A stretch of 64,000 nucleotides of DNA from Sorex araneus (taxonomy: Eukaryota > Chordata > Mammalia > Eulipotyphla > Soricidae): positions 83,377,599 through 83,441,598 of the forward strand of contig NC_073306.1 of NCBI RefSeq assembly GCF_027595985.1. The letters are read 5' to 3'. The translations under genes and the position numbers were made by a program. Below, in pieces: positions 11,045 through 21,514 of this stretch (position 1 is the first letter of the stretch; each line of letters begins with the position of its first letter). Below the pieces are notes generated by a model. That model had not been told where the DNA came from. It saw nothing but the letters and a program-made list of their open reading frames with translations, and did not search any database.

Positions 11045-11526
11045 CTTAATGACTTGATGAGACTGTTTTCTCATCCTTCTAGAAGATTAAGCTGCTATAC
11101 AGCCATTATTTAATACTTCTCTTCCTAGACAGACAAATCTAATCAAATCTGAATCTACAGCTCCAAGCTTCTAAAATGCAATAAATAATATTAAAAATAA
11201 TTTCTGACAAGAAATATTAAAGAAAAATAAATTGTGAAAGTCTCTTATCTGTTGCTGAGAATTGCAGTGCATAAGGATCCAGCATATCTGAATGAATTAA
11301 TTTGCAGAGATGTTTCTCAAATTGGACTGTGTCATCTCCTGAGGGCATCAGAATAACACAGGGGGCAGTAGGAGTTTCAGGTGGAATAGAAAGGGATACT
11401 TCCTGTTTGCTTGGTCAAGGAAGGTAGATACCCAGAAGTGCTCAGTAATTTCTTTACTGGGAAGGCTGTGATACCTTGGGAACCTTTATTTTGGCTCATA
11501 ATACAAAATAAAAACCTCTACACCAG
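11045..11526. other. no gene recognised
   Basis: AT-rich unique DNA. Confidence 0.5.
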
Positions 11527-11735
11527 GCCAGAAAATATTGCTTAGGGGTTCGGAGCATGTGCCTTGCAAGGCCCTAGTGTGAATTCTGCATTTCATTCCA
11601 GCCTTCCAAGCACCACTGGGTATACTCCAATGGTCCCCCAGAAAGCCACTGGACCTTAGCAGCATCATACCCAAGCATAGCCACATATCACTGGGAGGCC
11701 CCACAAAAGTAAAAAGCAAACGTGCACAAATTATG
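11527..11735 (+). mobile_element. old SINE-like fragment
   Basis: 'gcttaggggttcggagcatgtgccttgcaagg' and 'ccttccaagcaccactggg ... cactgggaggccccac' keep the order of the SINE but are strongly diverged. Confidence 0.4.
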
Positions 11736-13679
11736 GGTGTGACAATCAGGCCATAACTGCATTTTGTGAAGCTGGGCATTCTGAGAAACTCTTCCTGGGT
11801 AGGAGGTACCCAGTGTGGGTAACGGAGCCCCAGTGCTCAACCAGTGACACTTTCTGGGCCCACGGCAGGAAGGCAGGAACCACCCCTGATCAGTTCCTCT
11901 GGGTGCAGGGTGGAGAGCGTGATCCTGGATATGTGGGGTGCTGCTTATTCTCCTACCAACACTGCATTCTGGGTGGGATCCAGGCACCCAGAGAGACAAG
12001 TCTCCAATCGTCCATGGTCAGCAGGCCCCAGGGTCCAGGAGCCCTTCTGCTCTAAGAGGGAGGGAGAAGTCTCACAAGTCCCCTACTTGTAGGTGAGAAA
12101 ACTGGTGCATGACCCCAAGGCCTCAGAGCCTGCTCACAGACCACTCTTGGCATCTCAGACCATTTTCCATCCTGACCGCATCCTCTCTGGCCCAAATCTG
12201 CTCTGAGATGGAGAAGCCACACAAGGGACCCCACCACCAACAACAACCCAGTCCCTCCTACACTGCAGCCGCCTCTCAGCAGCTCTGAGAACTGGGCCCA
12301 GGACAACCACAGGTGCCGCCCCCACATCACAGTGGCCAGGACTGTGGCTGGGCCCACACCTGCAGGGGCTGGAGCCCAGAAGCCTCAGCAGGTGTCTCTG
12401 CAGGGTCCTTGTTTCTCACTGTACCCCACGGAGCGGGCCTTCCTCACTCACCGGACACCATCACTGTCCTCCAAGTCTCCTGGTCCAGATTTTGCTGGTC
12501 TCCCACTGGGGTCACCATCCTCAATCACCCCAGCAGTGTCTGAGCCTGTAGAAACCCCTGAGGAGGCCCCTTGCTCTCTTGTCTGTCCCCATTCCTCAGG
12601 GCCACTGACTACTGGGGGCCTCTGATCCCCCAACCACATGACCCTGCCCTCTCCGCCCAGTGCAGTCCCACATACATTGTCACAGGCTGTCCCCTGGTGG
12701 TTCCTAGACAGACAGGTTCTCAGCATCTCTGTCCCGTGGGAGGATGCACACAACCCCCAGCAAATCTCCCACCCATCCCGGACTCAGACCTCCCACCCAC
12801 AGGGAACAGGAGAGCCCTGCAGAACCCAGCACAGCACAGATGTGTCCACACACCTCTGAGACCCCCTCATGGGCACAGAGGGCAGGGAGAGCCTTAAGGG
12901 AGCAGGGAGCATGCTCAGCACTGTCCCACTGTGCAGCTAGTGCCCAGCCCTTGGGGTCTAAGGAGACCCCACCTGTGCTCAGCCAGCACCCCACCCCCAC
13001 TCCTGCCTCCTGTCAATGGGACTGAGCCTCCAGGGGATGCACCGGGGCCTCTGAGAGCCTGCACCCTCCCACCCCACCCTGCTGCCCCATGCCTGGGTCT
13101 GGGTCTGGGATAGAGCCAGGCTCCCTATTCTGTCCCCCCGCTGATGCAGCCTGGGAATAAGGGGGAGCCGAAGGTCAAGGCACCATCACTAGCCTGTTAG
13201 GTCTGTTCAACCAACCTCCAAAGACTGGTTGTCTTGGCAGCTGATGAACATTCCTCACAGTTCTGGGGACAGAGGTGAGGATAAGATGCTGACTATGCTG
13301 GTTTTTTCCAAGACTCTCTCCTTAGCATACAGCGGGCTGCTCTCCTGGTCTTGCCATGGGCTTGTCTCTTAAGTGTTTGTGTCCAAGTTTCTTCTACTAC
13401 TACCCTGCCTGATGCCCTCTGTGTATAAAAGCTCTGCCTTCCTTTTTCATGCAGACCCAGGTATGGGTTGGGAGGCAGGAGGCCCACGGGGTGCGGGAGT
13501 GCAGGACACCCCACACGGCATGTCTTCCTGTCTCCCCTGACCCCAACGTTGCCATGCTATTGATCAAGACAGCAGTTCGAAGCCGAGCTCCTCGGGGCTC
13601 ACTGCTCAGCTGGGCCTGGACCCTCCTTCCTGCTGCGTCCCTGTGACCCAAGGTGGCTTACAGGGCCTGGAGCCCGACC
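11736..13679. other. GC-rich unique DNA, no gene recognised
   Basis: C-rich and CpG-poor. Many overlapping frames of 60-120 codons on both strands; none shows a recognisable domain, and proline/serine-rich translations are what such composition gives by chance. Uncharacterised exons cannot be excluded. Confidence 0.45.
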
Positions 13680-14310
13680 TTTTAAAAGAATCTTAAAATT
13701 GATCCAGAGGCTCAGCAGTGAATCCTGGAAGACAGCAGCTAGCCAGAGATCTCTCCGGAACCAGTGCTGAGCTGATTCCACCCGGGCACCACAGATGGAG
13801 CAGGTGGTCCCTCTCTGCCCACTCCAGATGAACCCCCGGTGACCACAAGCTTCCAGAAGAAAAACCCAGGTACACAGGACCGGGACTGAAGACCCCAGGC
13901 CATATGGCAGCAGCCGGGAAGGGGTCTCTTTTCTGGTCTCCCCTCGGCTCAGGGTCCAGGCTGTCACGCCCACGATCTGCCTCTGAGCGCCATCTCAGCG
14001 CACTAACGGCCTTGATCCAGAGACTCACAAATGAATTAGCTCCCTACAGAGGTGTCTCCAGACCACAATCATTGACAACTTTAGAATTCCAGAAAGTGGC
14101 CGTGCCATCTCTCTGATATTCATAATAAGCAATAAGAAATAAATTATCTAGCATCTACCTGTGGCAGGCAGGCCTGAATGGTGGTGGGAAAATTCGAAAT
14201 GATGGTGGTGGGAAGATGTAAGGGTGGTGTGATGGGTGTTGAAATATTGAATGTAATCAATGAATGTGAACAATCGTATGAAAATAAAATTTTTAAAATT
14301 ATTTTTAAAA
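13680..14310 (+). mobile_element. ORF-less L1-tailed element, copy A
   Basis: Non-coding ~630-bp element. An internal duplication at ~313-bp spacing is visible ('gatccagaggctcagcagtgaat' at 13,701 against 'gatccagagactcacaaatgaat' at 14,014). The 3' part ('ccgtgccatctct', 'aaattatctagcatct', 'ggtgggaaaattcgaaat', 'attgaatgtaatcaa') matches copy B at 15,890-16,040. It ends in an A-rich tail. No L1 ORF1 or ORF2 sequence lies between head and tail. Confidence 0.65.
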
Positions 14311-14764
14311 GTTCAATGTCAACAAAAGAAAAAAGAATCTTAAAATTAAGTTTGAATATCTGTGGTATATTTGAATAATATTAGATTTGAGCTTTGAATT
14401 TAAAGCATTATAAAATCTTTAGAAAACTGTGGTGAGCTTTTGCAGACTATATATTTTTAATTTGGTCTACTTAAGGACTTGAATATACATTATTAATATA
14501 ACTTTGTGTTTCATGTCAGTTGTATCATCAAGTCTTTAATTAAATGAGCCAAGTATTAACTTAAAGACAGCTACTGTTATTTGCAAGTCTGAGTCTTTGC
14601 TACTTTGCTTAAATGGGTAATGGAGGTATTCCTCCCACCTACCTCCCCAGGGCAGTCTTTGTCATGACAATCTTTTAGTAATCCCTGAAAATTCTCTGAC
14701 ATGTTCTGGTTACTTCTAGATATTTTAGAAAACTGCACATCACAAACTGGTGCAAAATTCCTTT
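14311..14764. other. AT-rich DNA, no feature recognised
   Basis: No repeat family or reading frame recognised. Confidence 0.5.
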
Positions 14765-15060
14765 CATTTTTTTTATTTATTTTTTAATTAGTGAGTCACA
14801 GTGAGGGTACAGTTACAGATTCATTCACACATTTTTGTTCTTGTTATTCCCTCATGCAATGTTTAAGAGCCCATCCATCCACCAATGTCCATTCTCCACC
14901 ACCAATGAACCCAGTATCCCTCCCACCCCCCCCAGTCCCATCACCCAACCCCACCCCGCCTCTGTGGCGGGGCATTCCAATTTGATATCTCTCTTTCCTT
15001 TTGGGTGTTGTGGTTTGAAATAGGAGTATTGAGTGGTCATCCTGTTCAGCAAACTTCCTT
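14765..15060 (-). mobile_element. L1 3' end, minus strand
   Basis: Reads leftward: poly-T side at 14,768, 'gagtcacagtgagggtacagttac', 'catccatccaccaatgtcc', CCACC-rich block, 'cttttgggtgttgtggtttg'. Each block is the complement of the plus-strand L1 3' ends elsewhere. It abuts copy B head to head. Confidence 0.8.
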
Positions 15061-15087
15061 TTAAATGTGAACACTCTAAAGCAGAAA

Positions 15088-16240
15088 GAATCCTGGCCAG
15101 CAGACACCACAATGCCAAAGAATGCTTCGGACCCCAGATTGAGCCGATAACACCGGGGTGCCCCAGATGGAGCAGGTGCAGTCTCCCCACCTTCTCCAGA
15201 TGGAATCCTGGGGACCTTGAGCTTCTACAAACATAGCTCCAGTATGTGGGGACAAGAACTATTTCTCCAAACCTCAGGGGGCCACTGGAACTGGGCAGTT
15301 TCATCCCAGCTTCTAGCCCGCCCCTGATCCCAGAAGTCATGCCCTCAACCCACCCCCGGCGCCATCTTGCTGCATCAGCCATGTAGAATCCTGGCCGGCG
15401 GGCACCACAATGCCAGAGAATGCTCCAGACCTTTCCTGATATACAAAAAAATGCTCAGGAACGGCTCCTCCGCCCCTGAACGGCCATGATCCCAGAGGTA
15501 CACAAACCAATCTCGGAATGCAGCGGCTGCTGGCAAAAATGCTCCTGGATTGTGAATTAAGCTACGGCCCCAGGCAACCCCAGGAGGGGAAGGGTTTTTG
15601 TCCCTCAGCCTTTTCCCCTTTGCAGCAGCATGGCGACTGCCACCTTTTAGAGCCAATTGGACAGAGAGGTAGGAGTTTGCAGTGATGGGGCACACAGGAA
15701 ATCTCGAGATAGGGGGGGGGGGTGGAAACGGCCCTGCTCCCCGCCCAGATGAGACCTCAAGTGGCCACCCACGAATGGCTCCTCCACTCCTGAACGACCA
15801 TGATCTCAGAGGCACAAAAACCAATCTTGGAATGCAGCGGCTGCTGGCAGAAATACCTCTGGACTTAATTACTAAAATACCAGAATTCCAAAACCGTGCT
15901 GCCACTATCTCGGCCGTGTGACATCATATGCTTTTCATTAGCAGCAATAGAAAACAAATTATCTAGTGATGCCTTTTCAGCAGGTCTGATTGTTGGGGAA
16001 AATTCCAAATAATAATAGTGGATTTTCCGTCGAAAATTGAATGTAATCAAAGTAAAGAGAGAGTAAAGTGAAAATCATCTGCCACACAGGCAGTGTGGGG
16101 GTGGGAGGGTGGTATACTGGGGTTCTTTTTGACGGAACATGTGCATTGGTGAAGGGATGGGTGTTTGATCTTTGTATGACTGCGACAAACCTGAAAGCTT
16201 TGTAACTGTTCTCATGGCGATTCAATAAAAAAGAAAAGAA
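15088..16240 (+). mobile_element. ORF-less L1-tailed element with tandem ~300-bp head modules, copy B
   Basis: Starts 'gaatcctggccagcagacaccacaatgcc' at 15,088; the same start recurs at 15,386 (298 bp later). A second pair of matching blocks, 'ggctcctccgcccctgaacggcc' (15,463) and 'ggctcctccactcctgaacgacc' (15,777), is 314 bp apart. So the head consists of about 2.5 tandem modules, each with 'gccatctt' or 'ccatgatc' blocks. After 15,890 it follows copy A, then joins an L1 3' end ('ggtgaagggatgggtgtttgatc', 'gattcaataaa'). No ORF1 or ORF2 is present. Head modules in tandem recall the promoter monomers of rodent L1 5' UTRs; that comparison is inference. Confidence 0.7.
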
Positions 16241-16417
16241 AAGAATCAGCACTCTAAAAATCTTTTGAAATTATAGAATTGTTTCAATGCTTGTGCTCAG
16301 AGAAGATATTTGGAGGGGGGTAAAGACTTAATAGATATTCAGAGTACAGATTTGCTATGCATCCAAAGATGAAATTGCAAAACTGATGCAAAGTTGATGC
16401 TTAAAAACGTTGGGAGG

Positions 16418-16598
16418 CTGGGGCCAGAGCGATAGCACAGCGGGTAGGGCGTTTGCCTTGCACGCGGCCGACCCGGGTTCGATCCCCGGCATCCCATATG
16501 GTCCCCCAAGCACTGCCAGGAGTAATTCCTGAGTGCAAAGCCAGGAGTAACCCCTGAGCATCGCTGGGTGTGACCCAAAAAGCAAAAAAAAAAAAAAA
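16418..16598 (+). mobile_element. young SINE, type 1 tail
   Basis: Near-consensus. Flanked by 'aaaacgttgggagg' (about 16,404-16,417) and 'ccgttgggagg' after the poly-A (about 16,600-16,610). Confidence 0.93.
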
Positions 16599-16608
16599 AC
16601 CGTTGGGA

Positions 16609-16709
16609 GGGGCTGGAGCGATAGCACAGCGGGTAGGGCGTTTGCCTTGCACGTGGCCGACCCGGGTTCTAATCCCAGCATCCCATATGGTCCCCTGAGC
16701 ACCGCTGGG
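16609..16709 (+). mobile_element. SINE 5' half joined to copy C
   Basis: Head through 'catatggtcccctgagcaccgc' is near-consensus and then stops abruptly at about 16,709. No 'gtgtgacccaaaa' tail or poly-A follows; sequence belonging to copy C continues directly. Confidence 0.85.
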
Positions 16710-17115
16710 AGAGTCCGCTGAGATGTGATCCCAGGGGGCCGCACATGTGCAGTCTCACGCAGCTACATGAGCATGACTCCAGAGGCCAGCCAAACTACTT
16801 TTGGTACTGGCAGCTCCTTGCAGAAGTGTCTCCAGACTGAAAACTAAGCCGAGGCCCCATGCCTGCCCAGGAGGGGAAAGGTTTTTCTCTCTCACCTTTT
16901 CCTTGCTGCGGGGGAGGGGGAAGGGAACTGAAATTTATCAGTTACAGGGGTGGGGGGGCGGGATGGGAGGTATACTGGGGTTTGGGTTTTTTTTTTGGTG
17001 GTGGAATATGGGCATTGGTGAAGGGATGGTTGTTTCAGCATTGTATAACTGAGAGTTAAGCCTGAAAGCTTTTCCACGTGGTGATTCAATAAAATAAAAT
17101 TAATTTTTTTTAAAA
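16710..17115 (+). mobile_element. ORF-less L1-tailed element, copy C
   Basis: 'aactaagccgaggccccatgcc ... aggaggggaaaggttttt' matches copy B at about 15,560-15,610, followed directly by the L1-type 3' end ('tgggcattggtgaagggatgg', 'gtggtgattcaataaaataaaat'). Shorter than A and B; head modules are mostly absent. Confidence 0.65.
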
Positions 17116-17207
17116 AATCTGGTTCACCTAATTATTTTTTTAAGTTTTTTAAGATTTTTATTGTAAACTGGTATAAATAGTGAATTTTTCTAATATATTC
17201 CTGTGAT

Positions 17208-17355
17208 GGACTGGAGCAATAGCACAGCGGGTAGGGCGTTTGCCTTGCATGCAGCTGACCTGGGTTCGATTCCTCCGTCCCTCTCGGAGAGCCTGGCAAG
17301 CTACCGAAAGTATCCCATCCGCATGATGAACAGCAGGGTTACAGTGCTACAGTGC
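17208..17355 (+). mobile_element. SINE, type 2 tail, internally deleted
   Basis: Complete head, then 'cctccgtccctctcggagagcctggcaagctaccg' of the type 2 tail, then a jump to its extreme 3' end 'acagtgctacagtgct'. Flanked by 'tattcctgtgat' at 17,196-17,207 and 17,356-17,367, so the deletion was present at insertion or occurred inside it. Confidence 0.9.
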
Positions 17356-17439
17356 TATTCCTGTGATTTTCTAAACTAGTGTTTCTAGGGGGGCTTTTCC
17401 TACATTTTTCTCATTTATTATAAATTCAGCTAGCCGTCT

Positions 17440-18035
17440 TAAGTCAATGCAAGCTGGAATTGGAGGACATGCTATAGACTCGGCAAAGTCTCTTACCGCA
17501 CTCCTGGCTGTCTTCCCCGGGGCCCCTCGGAGGGCATGGGCTCCAGCTTCCCTCCCCACCCCAAGCAGAGCTCCCGGTGGCCAAAGACCACCGGAACCTA
17601 ACCACAGCCATGCTGGAGGCCCCTCTCCACACGTTCGGACAGGCCTCATGCATGAAGGTACCAGCAGAGGAGCCCAGGTGTGTGTAATCCCATCAATGGC
17701 CAACATCCAGAGACTTAAAAGCAAGCTCTAAGAAGTGCACGGCCGCTCGATATCTTTAGGCTACTTCTCCCTCTGGGAGAAACTGGCAATCTTCTGAGAG
17801 TTTCCTGCCCACAATGGGACAGCCTTGCAAGCTTCCCATAATGTATTAATATGCAAAATCCAGTAACAAGCTGGATCTCATTCCCCTGACCCTGAAGAGC
17901 CCCCAGTGCAACATTGTTAGGAAGGCAGAGTCGAGATGGACTTCTTAGATCTCAGGGAAAGGACGAAATGAGATGTTACTGAGCCCGCCTGAGAAATCAG
18001 TGATGAACAGGATTTTGTGATTCGTGATTCGTGAT
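17440..18035 (+). mobile_element. composite ~600-bp repeat, copy 1 (parent of type 2 SINE tail)
   Basis: Module 1 (17,440-17,690) shares 'gccaaagacc', 'ccacagccatgct' and 'cccctctccacacgttcgg' with the second copy at 43.4 kb. Module 2 (about 17,690-18,035) starts 'taatcccatcaatggccaacatccagagact' and aligns with the type 2 SINE tail ('gggagaaactggcaatcttctgagag', 'cctgcccaca', 'atccagtaacaa', 'gatgttactgagcccgcc'), but contains about 85 extra bases ('cccctgaccctgaagagccc...') missing from the SINEs. No reading frame of note. Origin unknown. Confidence 0.65.
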
Positions 18036-18387
18036 ATAGACTCAAAATATTGCCATGATTGTACTGTTTTTCTGAGTGCTTGAAGACATCAAAACACGAT
18101 AAAACTGGAATACCTGTCCTCTGAAAGTGCTTTCACTGAGATGTGAAAAATGCAGTGCTTGGGTTTGTTGATTGGATTTCCAGTTTTCTTTCATTTTAAC
18201 TTTTCTCTCTTCCTTTTTGTTACGGATATTAGGCACAACTCCTTAAATGGGCCAGTATCTTCAGAGTAGAGAAACAGGTCCCACAAAATATTTGACCAAA
18301 GCAACTTCTAAGTTATTGAACTTCTGAAGAAGCTCCAAGGGCAGGACAAAAAATAAGCCAATCTGCCACACAAAAAAAATCTTGGAT

Positions 18388-18556
18388 TGGGACTGGAGCG
18401 ATAGCACAGTGGGTAGGGTGTTTGCCTTGCACAAAGTCAACCCGGGTTCAATTCCCCACATCCCATATGGTCCCCCGAGCACCACCAGGAGTAATTACTG
18501 AATGCAGAACCAGGAGTAACCCCTGTGCACCTCCAGGTTTGACCCAAAAAGCAAAC

Positions 18557-18557
<1 letters not shown>
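18388..18557 (+). mobile_element. SINE, type 1 tail
   Basis: Complete copy; the A-rich tail has turned into the (AT)n run that follows. Confidence 0.92.

Positions 18558-18588
<31 letters not shown>
18558..18588 (+). repeat. (AT)n microsatellite at SINE tail
   Basis: Alternating AT with one 'ac' interruption. Confidence 0.85.
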
Positions 18589-18778
18589 GGCTTAAAGCTT
18601 GTTTTCATGGAATGTTTTCTTAGATGCACCCCTCCCTATGCTCTTGGGCACAGAGAGCATTCTCCAAGATAGACCTATGCTGGGGCATGATGCAAATATT
18701 CGTAAAGTTTCAAAAATATAAACCATACCACATCTTCTCAAACCATTATGCCATGAAGGTATAAATTAATCATTTTTT

Positions 18779-19725
18779 AAAGTGAGACTGGCACACATCC
18801 AAGAGAACAAAAGCAACCGGTGTTGGCATGGATGTGGGGAGAAAGGAAGTATCCTTCACTGCTGGTGGGAATGCCAACTGGCCCAGCCTTTTTTGAAAAA
18901 CAATATGGACGTTTCTCAAAAAAAACTAGAAATTGAGCTCCATTTGACCCAGCAATATCAATTCTGGGAATATATCCCTGAGATGCAAAAAAGTACAGTA
19001 GAAATGACATCTGCACCTGTATGTTTATTGCAGCACTATTTACAATAGCCAGAATCTAGAAAAAAACAGAGTGCCCAAGAACAGATGACTGGTTAAAGAA
19101 ACTTTGGTATATCTACACAATGAATACTATGCAGCTGTTAGAAAAGATTAAATCATAAAATTTGCATATAAGTGGAGGGACATGGGGAGTATCATGCTAA
19201 GTGAAATTAGTCAGAAAGAGAGGGACAGACATAGAAGGACTACACTCATTTGTGGAGTATAAAGTAACATAATAGGAGACTAACACCTAAGGACATAAGA
19301 GATAAAGGTCAGGAGGATCGTTCTACAGATTGGAAGCTAGTCTCATGTGCTGGGAGAAAAGGCATGGGATAGAGAAGGGACAACTAAGTAAATGATGGTT
19401 GGAGGTCTCACTTGGGATGGTAGATGCATGCTGAAAGTAGACTATAGACCAAACATGATGGACGCTTAGTACTTGTATTGCAAACTATAACACCCAAAAG
19501 GAGAGAGTAAGAGGAAATGTGCCTGCCTCAGAGGCAGGGGGTGGAAAGGGGTGGGGTGGTGGGAGGGAAACTGGGAACATTGGTGGTAGAGAATGGGCAC
19601 TGGTAGAGGGATGGGTACTTGAACATTGCATGACTGACATACAAACAAAAGTTTGTAAGTCTGTAATGGTATCTCACAGTGATTCATTAAAATAAAATTT
19701 AAAAAATAAAATAAAAATAAAAATG
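18779..19725 (+). mobile_element. L1: ORF2 C-terminus and 3' UTR with poly-A
   Basis: A frame from 18,782 translates the conserved L1 ORF2 C-terminal region: a 'CWHGCGEKG' cysteine motif, then 'HCWWECQL', 'IELHLTQQYQFWEYIPEMQK' and the 'ALVCLLQHYLQ'-like block. It breaks at 19,048; later codons persist only in other frames. The 3' UTR carries the usual 'ggcactggtagagggatggg' block and ends in an A/AAAAT tail. 5'-truncated and inactive. Confidence 0.92.
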
Positions 19726-19727
19726 GG

Positions 19728-20462
19728 AGACAACTCAAATACTTGAACATGAAATAACCCACTGCTAAATAACTACTGAATCAAAGAGGAAATCAAAGAA
19801 GAAATAAAATCATCCGTGAAATAAATAAGAATGAAAACACAAATTATCAGAACAATAGTACTAAGGGGATGGCTCATGACAACGCAAATCCACATCAAGA
19901 AAGAAGAAAAAGGGCTGGAGTGATAGCATAGCGGGTAGGGCGTTTGCCTTGCACGCGGCCGACCCGGGTTCAAATGCCAGCATCCCATATGGTCCCCTGA
20001 GTATCGCCAGGAGTAATTCCTGAGTGCAGAGCCAGGAGTAACCCCTGTGCATCGCCAGGTGTGACCCAAAAACCAAAAAAAAAAAAAAGAAGAAAAAGTT
20101 AAAATTGGTGACCTAACCACACAATTGGAGGTACTAGAAAAAGAAGAATAACGAACAAATCCCAAACTTAGTAGAAGAAAGGAAATTATAAAATTATAAT
20201 TTATTGATATAGAAATCAAGGAAACAATGTTAAAAGTCAATGAAAGCAAGAGCATGTTCTTTGAAAGAATAAGCAAGATTAGCAAACCCTTAGCTAAACT
20301 CACTAAGGGGAAAAAAAAAAGGGAAAACTAAATAAACTGGATCTGGGATAATACAAGGAGAAAAACCACAACAGACACCTCAGGATCACAAAATATTCTA
20401 AGAGGTTATTATGACCAACACTATGACACCAAGCTGACTTTATAGAAGTGTTACAAAGAATT
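19728..20462 (+). mobile_element. L1 ORF2 fragment (between endonuclease and RT)
   Basis: 'ctactgaatcaaagaggaaatcaaagaag', 'gcaagagcatgttctttgaaag' and 'acaacagacacctcagg' match the segment between the endonuclease and reverse transcriptase domains of mammalian L1 ORF2. Multiple stops. Interrupted by a SINE at 19,912. Confidence 0.8.
19912..20087 (+). mobile_element. SINE inserted in the L1 ORF2 fragment
   Basis: Complete type 1 copy flanked by 'aagaagaaaaa' at 19,901-19,911 and 20,088-20,098; the L1 sequence resumes after it. Confidence 0.93.
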
Positions 20463-20832
20463 CAATATTTTGAAAGAGCTTGGGAAGTAGAGGTAGTAGT
20501 AATTCTTCTGTGAAGGCTGTGAAGAACTCGTCGTGAGCCCATCGGGACAGTGATTTTGTTCCTGGGAAGATTTTCAACTACTGTTTCAATGTCTTTGTTT
20601 GTGACTTGTCTGTCCAAGTTTTCTACTTATTCCTCACTCAAGTTTTGGGAAATTACATGACTCCAAGAATCTGTCCATGTCTTTCAAATTCTCCAGCTTA
20701 CCAGCATAATATTGTTTGCTCTAAACTCTCATATCTTGAATTTTTGAGGGAGTCTGTTATAATTTTTCTCCTTTCATCTCTGAATCTAACATTACCCCCA
20801 TACCAAAAGCAGAGGTATTACTTTTTTAAAAA
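20463..20832 (-). mobile_element. inverted L1 ORF2 segment
   Basis: On the minus strand this reads 'gacatggacagattcttgg ... aacttggacagacaagtcacaaacaaagac ... cttcccaggaacaaa', the start of the RT region of L1 ORF2. Flanking L1 sequence on both sides is plus strand, so the central piece is inverted. Confidence 0.75.
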
Positions 20833-20837
20833 GAAAG

Positions 20838-21175
20838 AAAATTGTAGATTAATATGAACTTCAATAAAATCTAAGATACTCAAATCCAAGGACACATCAA
20901 AAAGATCATACCTCATGATCAAGTAGGATTCATCCCGGATATGCAAGAACGGTCCAAAGTATGAAATCTGTTAATGTAATAATACACCGTATCAACAAGA
21001 CGAAGGACTGAAAACCGAATGATCATATCAATTGATGCTGAGAAAGATTTTAACAAAATCCAAAAAGATTCATTAAAAAAACAAAAAGAAAGCAAACCCA
21101 CAACCCTCAACAAACCCTCAACAAATTGAGATAGGTGGAACTTGCTCAAGATAGTAAAGGTCATTTACACAGAAA
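20838..21175 (+). mobile_element. L1 ORF2 RT-region fragment
   Basis: 'cacatcaaaaagatcatacctcatgatcaagtaggattcatcccgg' encodes the HDQVGFIPG-like stretch of L1 RT, followed by 'atgatcatatcaattgatgctgagaaag' (the IISIDAEKAF-like region). Frameshifted and ends near 21,172. Confidence 0.82.
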
Positions 21176-21514
21176 GGTCAGGCCCCAGCACTCCCCGAGG
21201 AAGGTGTGGGGAGGATTCGGCTTGGGCAGCCCCTAGAACCTCTGTTGCTCCTCGCGCGCCCCCTGCAGGTGAAAAAGGGGAGACTCAGTGTTCACTGCCA
21301 GGCTGGGGGCGGGGGGGTGCGTGGGGGCTGGCACCTTTTCCAGCTGTCCCCCACCTTCCCTCCCCAGTCCACCACCACTAGTCCAGAGCCCAGGCAGGTG
21401 GTGACTTTCTTTGGCCCTCAGTCTGAGCCCAGGGAATTTTCTCTGTCTGTCCCTCAGTTGGCTGATCTGTTTCCACCCCCATGCTGCTGTAAGGTCTCCA
21501 GGTTCACTTTTTGC
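21176..21514. other. GC-rich unique DNA, no gene recognised
   Basis: Contains 'gcgccccctgcagg' at 21,256-21,269, which resembles a CTCF core; no other feature. Confidence 0.4.

Noticed and set aside
12052..13113. Overlapping frames of 60-108 codons on both strands
   Set aside because: C-rich composition gives chance frames; no domain, no consistent splice sites.
13680..14116. Conserved host exons suggested by similarity between 13.7 kb and 15.5 kb
   Set aside because: The similarity continues into L1-type tails and internal ~300-bp repeats, so it is a repeat family.
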